A stretch of DNA of 64,000 nucleotides from NCBI GenBank assembly GCA_006384855.1, contig VCJN01003605.1, positions 35,553-99,552 on the forward strand, in the 5' to 3' direction. Every line of letters begins with the position of its first letter. The first letter of the stretch is position 1. The position numbers were made by a program, and so were the translations under genes. This DNA is from Tetraselmis striata. Lineage: Eukaryota; Chlorophyta; Chlorodendrophyceae; Chlorodendrales; Chlorodendraceae. The notes beneath the pieces were generated by a model. It was not told the DNA's origin. It saw nothing but the letters and a program-made list of their open reading frames with translations, and did no database searches. This document shows, in pieces, positions 11,966 through 22,799 of this stretch.

Positions 11966-12923
11966 GAATAATACCCGGGTATTTTGCTGCGCAGTCGCGC
12001 CAGTAAATAAAGTACTGTAGCCGGTACAAACGATCGCGAGGCAGGAGAGGTGCTGCTGCCGGCGACCACGACGATGATGATGCAGTTTGTAATCCTTAGC
12101 GTCCTAATCCTTAAGGATTAAATGCCAAGCGAGCGCGCGGCGCGACGATTTTGATATTCCTTAGTCGCTATATATTATTTAAAAACAATATTTCTGTATT
12201 TGACCTGCGGTGGTGGATGCTCACCGCCGGGCGGCGAAACTCACCGCTGTGCAGGAGCTGCGCCGCGCTCGCCAGGCGCTGGACACTGCTGACCTTGGCA
12301 TGGTGTCTGACGCCGCTGCGGCGCTCCCTGCCCTCGATGCCCTCCATCCGCCTCATGCTGCCACCGGCCGCCGACCGGTGTACTCTCCCCCCGAAGAACC
12401 GCCGGACCTGCAACGGGCGCCGCCGTCGTGGGGCGACAATGCGGATGAGGTTATGCGGTGGGGGGAGGACAAGCGGCGGGTTCTGCGTCGTGCACCCCGC
12501 CTTTCCGCAGGGCATGTGGACTGGTGGCGTTGGGAGCACATCAGGGACCTAGACGTACCTTCATGGCGCATGTGGGTGAACCGCTGCCTGGCGGGGCGGT
12601 GCCACTCGCGTACTGCGGCTTTCTTGGCTAGTGGCTCCGTCTTTGCGCTCCACAAGGACGACCCCGCCGCGCGCGAGGAGCGGGAAAAGAGCGGCGAGCC
12701 GCTGCGAGTACGCCCGCTCGGCGTCGGCTCCGTGCTGCGAGTCTGAGTTGCGGACAGTACGGGAGAAGTTGGCCCCGGGAGGATTTCGGACCCCGGCCGA
12801 TGATCCTGTCCAGGATGGTGCCGTGTACCTGGGTGCTCCTATTAGCCATTACCCCGAGTGGATGACCGGCGCGTTGGGGCGGCGCCGGGAGGCCCACGCC
12901 ACACTGTTGGAGCGCATCGCCTC

Positions 12924-12978
12924 CTTTGGCACGTCGGGATACGGCTGCCACTGGTAGCCGTATCCCGACGTGCCAAAG
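12924..12978. repeat. 23-bp perfect inverted duplication inside copy 2
   Basis: The 23 bases 12924-12946 recur as their exact complement at 12956-12978 around a 9-nt loop. Copy 1 has only one arm. The duplication adds a TAG stop and shifts the reading frame of the element exactly at the SFGTSGYGC segment. It looks like a snap-back template switch during replication or reverse transcription. Confidence 0.8.
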
Positions 12979-14214
12979 TACTGTGCCAAAGTATCCCATA
13001 CGACCATGCGGTTGCTGGTCGTATGCGCGGTGCGGCAGACTGGCTTCCTCAGCCGCATGATGCCGCCGTCGGAGCTGGACCCTTTCTTGGAGGCCGTGGA
13101 GGCCGCCAACATTTCGGCTGCGTTCTCGCTGCTTGGCTTGGACGCTTGCGACCAGTCTACATCGCGCATGGAGGCTGCAATCGTTCAGATGAGTATGCCC
13201 GCGGATTTTGGCGGTCTGAATCTGGCCTTGGTGCAGTCCGAGGCCCCCGCGGCGTTTTATTCCGCGCAATCGGGTGTCCTGCCAAAGCTGGTACGGGAGT
13301 ACGGGCCCGCCCTTGGCCCCACATACGAGGCGGTCCGCGCCGAGGTGTCGTCTGTGGCTACGAGTGCTTTGCCATGGGCGCGTGAGACGCGCCGCGTGTA
13401 CGAGACTGTACGGGCCCTAACCACGTTACCGCAAGAAGATGTGCGGCGCGCACGCGCGGCGTATGGGCACGCCCACGAGATCTTAGAGTTACTTACGGTC
13501 AGTAATGCTACGACCACCGCTGCATCGGATCCAGCAGCTGGTACTACGACCCGTACGGGTACGAGCACTAGCGGAGGATTGCGCGTCACCACATCTCCTT
13601 TTACGGCCACTCCTCTTGGAGTTGGTACCGGTGAGGCCGCCTCTGTTGCCAAGCACTCGCTTCCTATCGGTGGTACGAGTACTGCCAATACCGTTACTAC
13701 ATGCGCTTTTGTAGCTCTGAAGATACCGTCGCCGGGCGAATTAGTGGCACACCTCCCGTCAGCAACGACTGTTTCCCTCCCAAAATCGCTGCCAGGTTCT
13801 ACTGCTCCGCCCTCGGGTACGGGTTCGGGTGCGACCTCCGATGATCAACCCACGACCATGGTTGTCCAACGCCACCTCAGCCGTGCGATTCGCTTGCGTG
13901 ACTTCGTGGCCCTCGATCTCAGCTTCCATTGTACTGGTGCAGCGGCCTCGCAACTTGATACCCTGCGCCTGTACAGCGCGTGCGGGCCGGGCTCCCTATC
14001 GCTTTTCCAGTCGGATCACGAGTCCGCCCGCAAGATTCCCCATGAGGCTTATTCGGCCGCCACTGCGCGGGTACTAGGCCTTTGCCCGCGCGGAGGTTCC
14101 GCGCTTGTCACTTGCCTTGGCCCCACGTGTGGTATTGATCCCTTATGGCTTCGCTCTACGGATGGCTCGAACCGGAGCGCTACGGATTTCATCGTGGATC
14201 ATCTACCCATATGA
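12970..14214 (+). pseudogene. post-RT region of retroelement copy 2 (414 codons open)
   Basis: This is the longest open frame of the family. It contains a conserved segment after the RT thumb (MRLLVVCAVRQTGFL), a region rich in acidic and Ala residues, a Thr/Ser/Gly-rich linker of about 120 residues, and the conserved block HLSRAIRLRDFVALDLSF. It ends with DFIVDHLPI just before the nuclease-like part continues in another frame (14239-14932). It has no legitimate start, since it begins within the snap-back duplication. It is a fragment of a polyprotein, not a gene of the host. Confidence 0.7.
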
Positions 14215-14238
14215 CCCGTAGCGAACTACAAGCACCGC

Positions 14239-14932
14239 ATGCATACCGCTTTGAAGAATCTGTGGGCATCTGTGGCAATTGATGCGGGGGCGATGCTTGG
14301 CCGGGACCGTTCGGGAGCCGGCGACTTGACCCTTGAGACGAGTGGGCTGCGCCTAGCGGACCGCTCGTGGCCGTCGGACCTGACGCTGGCGGGGTGGGGG
14401 GGGGGCGGCGTGCGATTACATGATCGACTTCGCGTGCGTGTCCTCCACGACCCCCACTTGGAGCAACGACCCCCGCTGGTGCATCCCGGGAATCGCGGCG
14501 ACCGAGGCGTAGCATGCTAAGTTGGCAGCGGACCGGGCGTCTTCCGCCCCAGTGCAGGGTGTTCACCGGTACTACCCTTTTGTGGTTGAGGACCGCGGCC
14601 GTCTCGGGAAGTCCGCTTTGACGGTGGTCTACATCTTCGCGGTGCTGTTGGCTGTGCGCAACTTCCCTGGCGGTCCTTCCGCCCCGACCTCTTGCTTTCT
14701 TCGTGGTCAATCCGTTCAGGCACTTCGGAACTTTGTCGCCAGCCAACCTGCTGAGTTCCGCCGTCACCTGCCGCGCACACGGCGGGGGCTGTTGCAGCGG
14801 GTCTCGGCTTGCGTGCATAGTACCCTGGGCGGCATTCTCTCTGCCGGTGTGCAGATGGCCAAGTCTGATGCGTTCGCTCGTGCCCACTCTGCGTCTTCTC
14901 ATGTTACTGCTTCCACCCCGCAGTCGCTGTAG
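14239..14932 (+). pseudogene. C-terminal nuclease-like tail of retroelement copy 2
   Basis: Two frames carry a domain common at the C-terminus of algal reverse-transcriptase elements. It has a histidine-containing helix (HTALKNLWASVAI), an R-x-A-D site (LRLADRSW), a D-F-A type strand in the sister copies (DYMIDFACVSS at 49-50 kb), and YYPFVVEDRGRLGKSA. The layout resembles a PD-(D/E)xK restriction-like endonuclease used by some non-LTR elements, but this is an inference from pattern. A G-run at 14394-14406 shifts the frame. The same region recurs at 7480-8224, 49300-50060 and 50225-50800. Confidence 0.6.
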
Positions 14933-14999
14933 AGGACGTTTCTGATTGCCTTTTTTTTTGGTGATTTCCGATATCGCCTGACGCTGCTAGCCCATGTAA

Positions 15000-16047
15000 G
15001 AGGCATATCATACGGACATCGCGTCATCAGATAATCCTTGTCATCATCTACCGTTCGCGCACCGCGGGCTGCCACGTCGACAACGCTAACGCATGACAAG
15101 AGATGTGATTCATACGGACAAACATCAAGATTCGTTGGTCTGTCATCAGATATCGCAAGAAATCGACCGGCGCTTCTAGTTCCGCCGCCGCCATCGGGCC
15201 CGCAAACACCATCTTTTCCCTCGTGTCTCTCGCCCCGTCCGTCCCGCCCATCCACACTGGACAGTCATGGAGCGTCCCAGCTTTGCCGTAGACGAAGTTA
15301 AAGGGCTTGCACTTACCTACGGCAACGCGCAGTCGGAGGGCAGCGCGTACCCTTGGATGCTGGCCATTGCCGGGGTCGCGCTGGACATAGACATGGACAC
15401 ACCGCATACAGACGAAGCGTACACCGATGAGGATGACAACGGGGCCACGCCCCATGGCCACGCGGGCGCACGCCATCCTAACCGTGCAGGCAACGAGAAG
15501 CGAGACAAGGATCAGGCACTGTCAGGCACTGTCAGGCGCCGGCTGTCGAGGGATGACCACGCGCGGGCGGGCGAGACGGGCGCAGCGCGGTGGCGGCGGG
15601 CGAGGCGCCAGGGCTGCGGCCGCTGCGCCCCGCCAGTGCACGGGCCTTCGCGCGTAGCTCCCGCGGCGAAACCGTGAACCCAGGGGAAACATGACCCCCC
15701 ATAGTGCGGGGAGGGCGGGTCTCCCATGTGGGTTCGCCCCGCCTGGCTGTCCGTTGCGGAGATTGCTCGGTGGAGCCTGCCATGGCGTCGGCGGGTGCCG
15801 GGCAGGTAGGTAGACTGGGCGAAAATGTTTTGAAAATGGGCTGGCCGAGGCCGCTATCTGATGACGCGTGTATACTGTACACGGGGGCATTTCCATTTGG
15901 AAATGCCCCCGTGTACAGTATACACGCGGGTCTGTCATCAGATAGCGGCGCGGGGCATGTCATCAGTTACGACGTGGCACGCTCCGGTGCGAGTATTTAT
16001 CCGATGACAGGATTATCTGATGACGCGATGTCCGTATGATATGCCTC
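15000..16047. mobile_element. 1048-bp TIR element with TAA target duplication (Harbinger-like)
   Basis: The ends are GAGGCATATCATACGGACAT inward from 15000 and the same sequence inward from 16047. They match perfectly for 39 bp and continue imperfectly beyond. TAA flanks both sides (14997-14999 and 16048-16050). TWA duplications and GAGG/GGGC-like ends are typical of PIF/Harbinger transposons. Internal frames (15267-15677 plus, 15048-15476 minus) show no DDE transposase I recognise, so it is most likely non-autonomous. It lands exactly on the 3' tail of retroelement copy 2. Confidence 0.8.
15851..15948. repeat. long near-perfect palindrome inside the TIR element
   Basis: The arm GCGTGTATACTGTACACGGG continues to CATTTCCA at 15895. 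It meets its exact complement starting at 15898, giving about 30 bp of perfect stem and a 2-nt loop. After a 6-nt bulge present only on the right side, a further 15-bp stem (CCGCTATCTGATGAC) pairs. The outer motif TATCTGATGAC also occurs in the TIRs of the host element. It could be a nested foldback element or MITE. Confidence 0.8.
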
Positions 16048-16050
16048 TAA

Positions 16051-16549
16051 ATAGCGACTAATAATAACCTGCCGGGCCGGGGCTGCCGCTACGGGTACTG
16101 AGCAGATTCATCCCACATCCACGATTTATATTAGGAATATACACGAAATTATGACGATATATCCGGTTACAGTTGTCGGTACTCGTAGTCGTAGTGGCCG
16201 CGCTCGACGATAGCTACAGGTACCTGTACCTCATCCGACGTTTTATCGGTGCATCTACGTTCATGTCCCTGTACTATACAGTATGCTGGTCCGCCGCCCG
16301 GCGGCAGCGCGTCGTCTCGCGCGAGCGCTCGCCCCCCCGCGCCTTCGACGTTGGTAGTGCGCGTCGTGAGATGGTCAGTCCGTGTGGTCATCGCGATCTG
16401 GGATACCTGAGAGCGACCAGACTGACCGGACTCGCCTGCACCCACTCCAGGCGGAAGCAGCAGCGGCAGCCGGACCCGCCACCCCCAGATCCCACCGCCC
16501 TGCGCCCCAGCCGCTGCGCGCGTGATAGCAGGAAGTGGCAGTTGCAGCG
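16051..16549 (+). other. 5' flank of the gamma-COP gene
   Basis: This is non-coding DNA between the TIR element and the gamma-COP start. An in-frame TAG at 16526-16528, seven codons before the ATG, closes the frame upstream. No canonical TATA box or initiator could be defended. The start of the stretch is AT-rich and the last 250 bp are GC-rich, as expected of a promoter and 5' UTR. Confidence 0.4.
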
Positions 16550-17421
16550 ATGGCGGCCACTGCGCAAGACTCCCAGGCGCCCCTGCGCGGGAACCTAGAC
16601 AAGAAGGACGACGAGCGCGATGCGGAAGACAGTGCGTGACCCCCCCTCCTTCGCCCCCCGCCACACCCCCGCCCACCTGGTACCGGATTCCAGATCCAGC
16701 TACCCTGTTAAAGCGGGGCTGTGGGTGGCTTGGGGGGCTTTTTGGCGTCCGGTCGCGGAGTGGCCGGCCCCTGGGAGGGTAATGGCCGCGCCCTGGGCCG
16801 GTCACGGCAGCTCGCGCCGGCCCGCCCGCCCGCCAGTCAGCGGAGATCAGCGACAGCACTGGCGGGCCGAGGCACGCAAGGCCCGTTCTCAAACACTGCA
16901 GGGTCCACAAATCGGACGTTTGCTCCCACAAGCTTAGTGAACTTTCCAGGTCGCGTCTCAGTAGGCGCTCTGCCGGCACAGCGTGGGGTGTGCGATTCCG
17001 AGCTCTCAAAAAATCAAAATATGAACACAAAATATCAGGAAAACACAATCGCCACGCGTGGCGCCACGCACGCATCTGGGGTTGGGATCCAGCAAAGCTT
17101 GATGCCTTGCTCCATGGCGGGACAAACCTGGCGCGCATAAATTCCAGACTGGGTGAAGGAAGCTGCTTGGTGCGGATCTCCCCTATGCTGGGGACGTGAT
17201 GACGGTGCTGAGTGACCCGCTTTTTTTCAATTCCCTTCCGCTCCCCTTTCCCCTTTCCTTTTGGAACAACTGCAGCGGAGTACTCCCCCTTCTATGGAAT
17301 CGAGAAGGGCGCGGTGCTGCAGGAGTCACGCATCTTCAATGACCGCGACATTGACCCGCGCCGTTGCCAGCAGGTGCCCCCCCCCCCCTCCCCCCCCTGC
17401 CCCCATTCTTCCTCCGCGTGC

Positions 17422-17452
<31 letters not shown>

Positions 17453-17457
17453 GCTCA

Positions 17458-17512
<55 letters not shown>

Positions 17513-20500
17513 AGCAGCAAGCCTATTCTCGTCTTGCTTCTGCGTGCCATCATTTAGCCATCCCTGAGTAGCCTCCCCATCCCTCTTTCTCTTGCCCCAA
17601 TGCTAGGTCATCACCAAGCTGCTCTACCTCCTCACCCAGGGCGAGTCCTTCACCAAGGTGCGCGCCCACCTCTGCCGCCAATGCTTACAAATCCGCACTC
17701 AGTACCGGGTGACAAAAGGAGCGGGGCCGTCGCCCCATGGCTGGCTTGCCTAATGTCGGGAGGGGCCTCTCTTACCACCCCAATCCCGTTCCTTTCCTAC
17801 CCTGCGCAGAAAGAATCGTCGGAGGTGTTCTTTGCAGTGACCAAGCTGTTTCAGAACAAGGACGTCAACCTGCGGCGCATGGTGTACCTCATCATCAAGG
17901 ACATTTGCCCTGGCTCAGACGAGGTCATCATTGTGACGTCTTCGCTCATGAAGGACATGAACAGCAAAACAGACCTTTACCGCTCCAACGCCATCCGTGT
18001 GCTGTGCAAGATCATCGACAGCCAGCTTCTGGCGCAGATTGAGCGCTACCTCAAGCAGGCGGTGGTGGATAAGTCCGCGGTGGTGGCATCAGCAGTTCTC
18101 GTCTCTGGACTGCACCTGCTGGAGGAGAACCCGGAGATTGTGAAGCGGTGGACCAACGAGGTGCAGGAGGCGGTGCAGAGCAAGCACAGCATGGTGCAGT
18201 TCCACGCAGTTGCGCTGCTGCACGCGCTGCGCCAGAACGACCGCCTAGCGGTCAGCAAGCTCGTGACTACCCTCACGCGAGGCAGCGTCCGCTCCCCGCT
18301 GGCCCAGTGCCTGCTGGTGCGCTATGTCAGCGAAGTCATTGCCGAGTCGCAGGTGGACCCCCCCCCCCCCCCCCCCCCCCCCCCTCTCCCCCCCCCACGG
18401 GACTTGCATTCTGTCATCAAAATGCGCATGAAAGAGAATGGAGGTGATTAGCTGATATGCGGCTTAACTGCTGCCGCAGGGCGGCTCCGGCAACGAGGAT
18501 CGCCCCTTCTATGACTTCTTGGACAGCTGCCTGCGCCACAAGAGCGAGATGGTCATTTTTGAGGCCGCGCGTGCCATCGCCAACATGAACAATGTGAGCA
18601 ACCGCGAGCTCACGCCCGCGATCTCTGTGCTGCAGCTCTTCCTGAGCTCCTCCAAGCCGGTGCTGCGCTTTGCAGCAGTGCGTACCCTCAACAAGGTGGC
18701 CATGACGCACCCCATGGCTGTCACAAACTGCAACATCGACATGGAGTCGCTGATCAGCGACCAGAACCGCAGCATTGCGACTTTGGCCATCACCACGCTG
18801 CTCAAGACCGGCAATGAGGGTTCCGTGGAACGCCTGCTCAAGCAGATCAGCAACTTCATGTCCGAGATTGCAGACGAGTTCAAGATCGTCGTGGTGGAGG
18901 CTATCCGCTCACTGTGCCTGAAGTTCCCGCAGAAGTATCGCGCGCTGATGAACTTCCTGTCCAGCATCCTGCGCGAGGAGGGCGGCTTTGAGTACAAGAA
19001 GGCCATTGTGGACTCCATCCTCATCCTCATCCGCGAAATCCCCGATGCAAAGGAGTCGGGCCTGTCCCATCTGTGCGAGTTCATCGAGGACTGCGAGTTC
19101 ACATACCTGAGCACCCAGATCCTGCACCTGCTTGGCCATGAGGGCCCCGCGACCGTGGAGCCCTCCAAGTACATCCGCTACATCTACAACCGCATCATCC
19201 TGGAGAACGCCACGGTGCGTGCAGCGGCGGTTGCCTCCCTGGCCCAGTTTGGTGCCCAGGTGGAGGCGCTGCGCCCGCGCGTGATGACGCTCATCCGGCG
19301 GGCGCTGCATGACAACGACGACGAGGTGCGCGACCGCGCCACGCTTTATCTTGCCCAGCTCGAGGGCCGCGCGGGCGGGCCTGCCAAGGTCAAGAACCAC
19401 ATGCGACTGCCCGTCAAGAACATTGAGGCCACGCTCAAGAGCTATGCGGCCAATCCCACGGGCGAGCCGTTTGACCTGGTGAGGCACTCGCACATTTCCC
19501 TGCCCATTTTTGCCATGATCAGTGTCTTGCTTCCCTCCCCTTTTTACTCTGTTGCGTTCCTCTGAGAATGACTGCTGAGCCTATGCCCGTCTCACGCGCA
19601 CTCTAGGCATCAGTGCCCGGCGAGATCGCGCAGCCGGTGCGACCGCCGGTAAAGGGCAAGGGCAGCAAGGCCGCCAAGGCGGAGGCGGCAGCTGCTGCCA
19701 AGAAGGAGCCCTTGCTGGAGGACTACGCTGTCAAGCTGTCGGCCATCCCGGAGATTGCGGCCTGCGGCAAGCTGTTCAAGAGCTCAGAGCCGCAGCGGCT
19801 CACCGAGGAGGAGACCGAGTACATGTAAGGGGGCCCACTTGCTTCATCCCTTCCGCCGCTCAAATGTCTGGGATAATTTTGCCAGCCTGCTGACGCGTGC
19901 ACTCCTGTGGGTATGCAGCGTCACTTGCATCAAGCACGTGTTCGAGGCCCACGTCGTGTTCCAGTTCAACTGCACCAACACTATCAGCGAGCAGGTGCTG
20001 GAGGATGTGTCTGTGACTATGGACCTCGCGGACGCGGTGCGACTCCTCCCCCCCCCCCCCCCCCCCCCTCCCCCCTTTCTCCACGCCGCTGCAAGGCCTT
20101 GCGCCACTGCAGCATCAGCAGACGTGTCGCCTTGTATGGCCCTTTCTCACATCGGGTTGCATACGGGCACTCCATGCTACCATTTCTTGATGAATTCATG
20201 TGCCAGCTGCAAGAGCGAGTGCATGCTACCGCTGTTACAGTGGCAGCAGTAATGACTGGTATTGTGTCATAGAGCTTGGCATCTGGTGTCTTGCTATACG
20301 CCAGGCTCGGTCTGCAATCAGGGGGTGTCAGGCAAGCACTGGCAAGGTCTAGGCTGTTTGTTTGTTTCACTGGACAATGCAGGTCAGTGGATTGGAGGCT
20401 GGTACATATTGATCTGTAGCCATAAATAAAGATAGAATTTGCCCAGTACTGCCAGCCGCAGCCTGCTTCTGACTAATCACCGCCGCTACTTGTACCCCAG

Positions 20501-21486
20501 TCACTGGGACCAGCTGGATGAGCATCGTGGCGACACTGTGTTGTGCTAGATGAGTTTCACGCACCTTCGTGCGTTCCTGGAAGGTTGACTGAGGCTGTGA
20601 TACTGATGCTGCTGGTGGGTGGCTGATTGTAGGAGGAGTTTGCCGAGGAGGCTGTGATCCCGCTCTCGGTGATGCCCTACAACGGCAACGGGGAGACCTA
20701 CGTGATCCTTTCACGCCCCGCTGGCTCCATGGCGGTCGGCAGCTTTGTGAACATTCTGCGCTTTACAGTCAAGGAGGTGGATCCGACCACAGGCGATGCT
20801 GAGGAGGACGGGTATGCGTGTGCCTAGACACAGCCCCACCCTGCCTGCGACCCTGTTGTTGCTTCAGCCATGGCTGTCCATCTCACCCTATGCGCCCCCT
20901 TTCTACCTTTGCAGATATGAGGACGAGTACCAGCTAGAGGACATCGAGGTCACCTCAGCCAACTACATCAAGCCCACCTCGGTGGCCAACTTCCGCAAGA
21001 CGTGGGAGGAGCTGGACACCTCCACCGAGAGGGAGGATGACTATGGCCTGGGCCACCGGGATGCCCTGCAGGTAAACCCCCCCCCCCCCCCCCCCCCCCC
21101 CCGCACCACAACTATGTGTCATGAGGTCCCGAGGTAGGCAGTATCAGACCATTGCTCGCAAAAGCATGGCGGTCGCCCTGAGCCGCCTACCCGCATCCCC
21201 TGACATCTGGCTGACATGTGCCTTTGCCCCCCTTACATGGCAGGATGCGGTGGAGTCTGTGATTGGCATCCTGGGCATGCAGCCATGCGAGGGCACCGAC
21301 GCCGTGCCGCCCAACTCGCGGTCGCACACCGTGCTGCTCGCTGGCACTGTGGTGGGCTACCAGCAGGTGCTTGTACGAATGAACTTCGGCATCGACAGCG
21401 GCGGCAATGTCGCCATGAAGCTCTGCGTGCGCAGCGAGGATGAGGACATCAGCGACGCAATCCACCACATCATCCAGGAGGCTTAG
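16550..21486 (+). CDS. coatomer subunit gamma (COPI coat)
   Basis: Gamma-COP is a core subunit of the COPI coat that drives retrograde Golgi-to-ER vesicle traffic. Ten exons splice in phase: 16550-16631, 17276-17373, 17607-17657, 17810-18352, 18480-19478, 19607-19824, 19919-20036, 20633-20811, 20915-21071 and 21244-21486. They give about 895 residues, the normal family length. The N-terminal adaptin-type solenoid ([60 protein letters not shown]) is followed by an Ala/Lys-rich linker around residues 605-630 and the appendage ([54 protein letters not shown]). An in-frame stop lies 21 nt upstream of the ATG. Introns 2, 4, 7 and 9 begin with long C-runs. I see no disruption. Confidence 0.97.
17428..17510 (+). 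repeat. C-run followed by (CA)n microsatellite in gamma-COP intron 2
   Basis: About 25 consecutive C are followed after a short spacer by about 25 CA dinucleotides. The tract lies in the 233-nt intron between exons 2 and 3. It is likely to be length-variable and hard to sequence accurately. Confidence 0.9.
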
Positions 21487-22419
21487 GGGAGACAGTCACT
21501 CTGCGCCGGCCGCTTCATGAATGCCACTCCCAGTATTTGCTGGATAGATAGGCTGACACCCCCCTCCTCCCGACAACCCTTCCCACACACCACCACGTGC
21601 ATGGCTACGCTTTAATCAATGCGCTCATGTGCCTCAACGAAGCGGCGGTGCCTCCTGCAGCCGGGGCTGTCATTGTTTGGGGTTCACAGAATGGCATGTT
21701 TGGTGGTGGGCCAGGGCCACACTGGTTTTATGCAAATGAAGGATGAGGCAGAGAAGATCAAGACCAAGAATTAGAAAATGTAGTTACAATGATACATTAC
21801 TAAGTGGCAGGAGTTAACACAGTCAGGGATCCCAACTGCCAGTAGACCCGGAACCACGTCCGGGGCTGTCTAGAAATGATATGTTTTTTGTTAAAAAAAC
21901 CCGGGGGGCAGCCTGTGCTGTTCCTCACAACAGGCAGTTATTTCAGCATGATCTATCTCTTCACATACACAACTAGCAGGAGTGCCGCCAGCGGCCAGCC
22001 GTGCCGTGGTACGGTATACCGTTTGGCCAGGGTACCTTATGTGCTTAATATACATCAGCGACTTATGTTCATCTTACGTATCGTATATACAGTCGCTAAA
22101 CCGTTTGAAATATAACTGGCTCATGGGATTCGTCCCTGCGTTTTTCGGGGGACATACTGGGCATGTCGAGAGTCGTCAGCTAGAGATGCTCACGCATCAC
22201 GCAGTGGGCATACTAGGGCATGTCGCTAGTAGGGTATGTCGCTGGTATACGCGGATAATTTATTTATAAGATATGTTTGCTCGAAACCTTTCATAGCTGC
22301 TTTTAGTTCTATTTGTAGTGCGTATTTGTGAAAGCCGTGATGCAATGATGATTACGCATTTATAACGGATAAGATACCTGTACCGGTACCATACTATCTA
22401 TATAATACGCGGCAGGTAT
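21487..22419. other. 3' flank of gamma-COP, no further gene
   Basis: The first 250 bp are the presumed 3' UTR and are GC-balanced. From about 21780 the DNA becomes AT-richer with short repeated motifs, such as variants of GGGCATGTCG near 22158, 22207 and 22240. No protein-like frame was found. Confidence 0.4.
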
Positions 22420-22698
22420 GTGGATACCGCGGTATGTCGAGAAAACCCGGCGGCCTCCCCAGGAGCTCATCAGCAAGCCTCAGTCGCAGAAAGTGATTTC
22501 TTGCTCTGTTTCCGGAGCTTGATTGGTACGTGGCGGCCCGAGATCGTGTATGTACGCTGCCTCATCATACGACGTAGATTCGTCCAAGATGGCACCCGCC
22601 GCCAGGCAGCAGCCCACAAGGAGCGGAGCACTATGGCGGTGCGGCAAGCCAAGCGGCACCACCCCCACATCCACGTGGTGGGCGCTGATAACCCCTAA
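22420..22698 (+). mobile_element. fragment of a second retroelement family (C-terminal tail)
   Basis: The plus-strand peptide AHQQASVAESDFLLCFRSL, followed by RCLIIRRRFV, matches the minus-strand peptide AHQQALLARDFLGVLSLV and RCLIRRRRFV at 63526-63993. At the DNA level, 22549-22595 is the near complement of 63643-63690. The longer copy resembles the helical tail that follows the nuclease-like domain in algal reverse-transcriptase elements. This copy is short and has no intact start. Confidence 0.5.
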
Positions 22699-22799
22699 GA
22701 CCCGTGCCCGGCTGGATGCGGCAGGGGGCTCAGTGGGGTGGCCGGTTCTGGCGGGTCCTCGGATCCTGCGACGACCGAGGAGCCCTACCGGGGGCTTTT

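Larger units (their letters stand above)
12205..14993 (+). mobile_element. retroelement copy 2, 5'-truncated and internally deleted
   Basis: This copy starts abruptly at the equivalent of copy 1 position about 10763 (VDAHRRAAKLTAVQELRRAR). It runs through the region before the RT core, then jumps at about 12738 to the post-FADD segment (ELRTVREKLAPGGFRTPADD). The whole catalytic RT core is therefore missing. It continues through the linker and the C-terminal nuclease-like region (KHRMHTALKNLWASV, then LRLADRS, then YYPFVVEDRGRLGKSALTVV). It ends in the family tail GCTAGCCCATGTAA at 14985-14999. A DNA transposon inserted at that last TAA. Confidence 0.8.

Noticed and set aside
15048..15476. 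Harbinger DDE nuclease on the minus strand (GKAGTLHDCPVW resembles a GSxHDSxV motif)
   Set aside because: Only one motif-like stretch is present; the flanking catalytic acidic residues and the expected length are absent.
15267..15677. Open frame MERPSFAVDEVKGLALTYGN as a host gene
   Set aside because: It lies wholly within the TIR element, overlaps an equally long minus-strand frame and has no recognisable domain.
17292..17557. Proline- and threonine/histidine-rich frames around 17.2-17.6 kb
   Set aside because: They are translations of the C-run and (CA)n microsatellite in gamma-COP intron 2.
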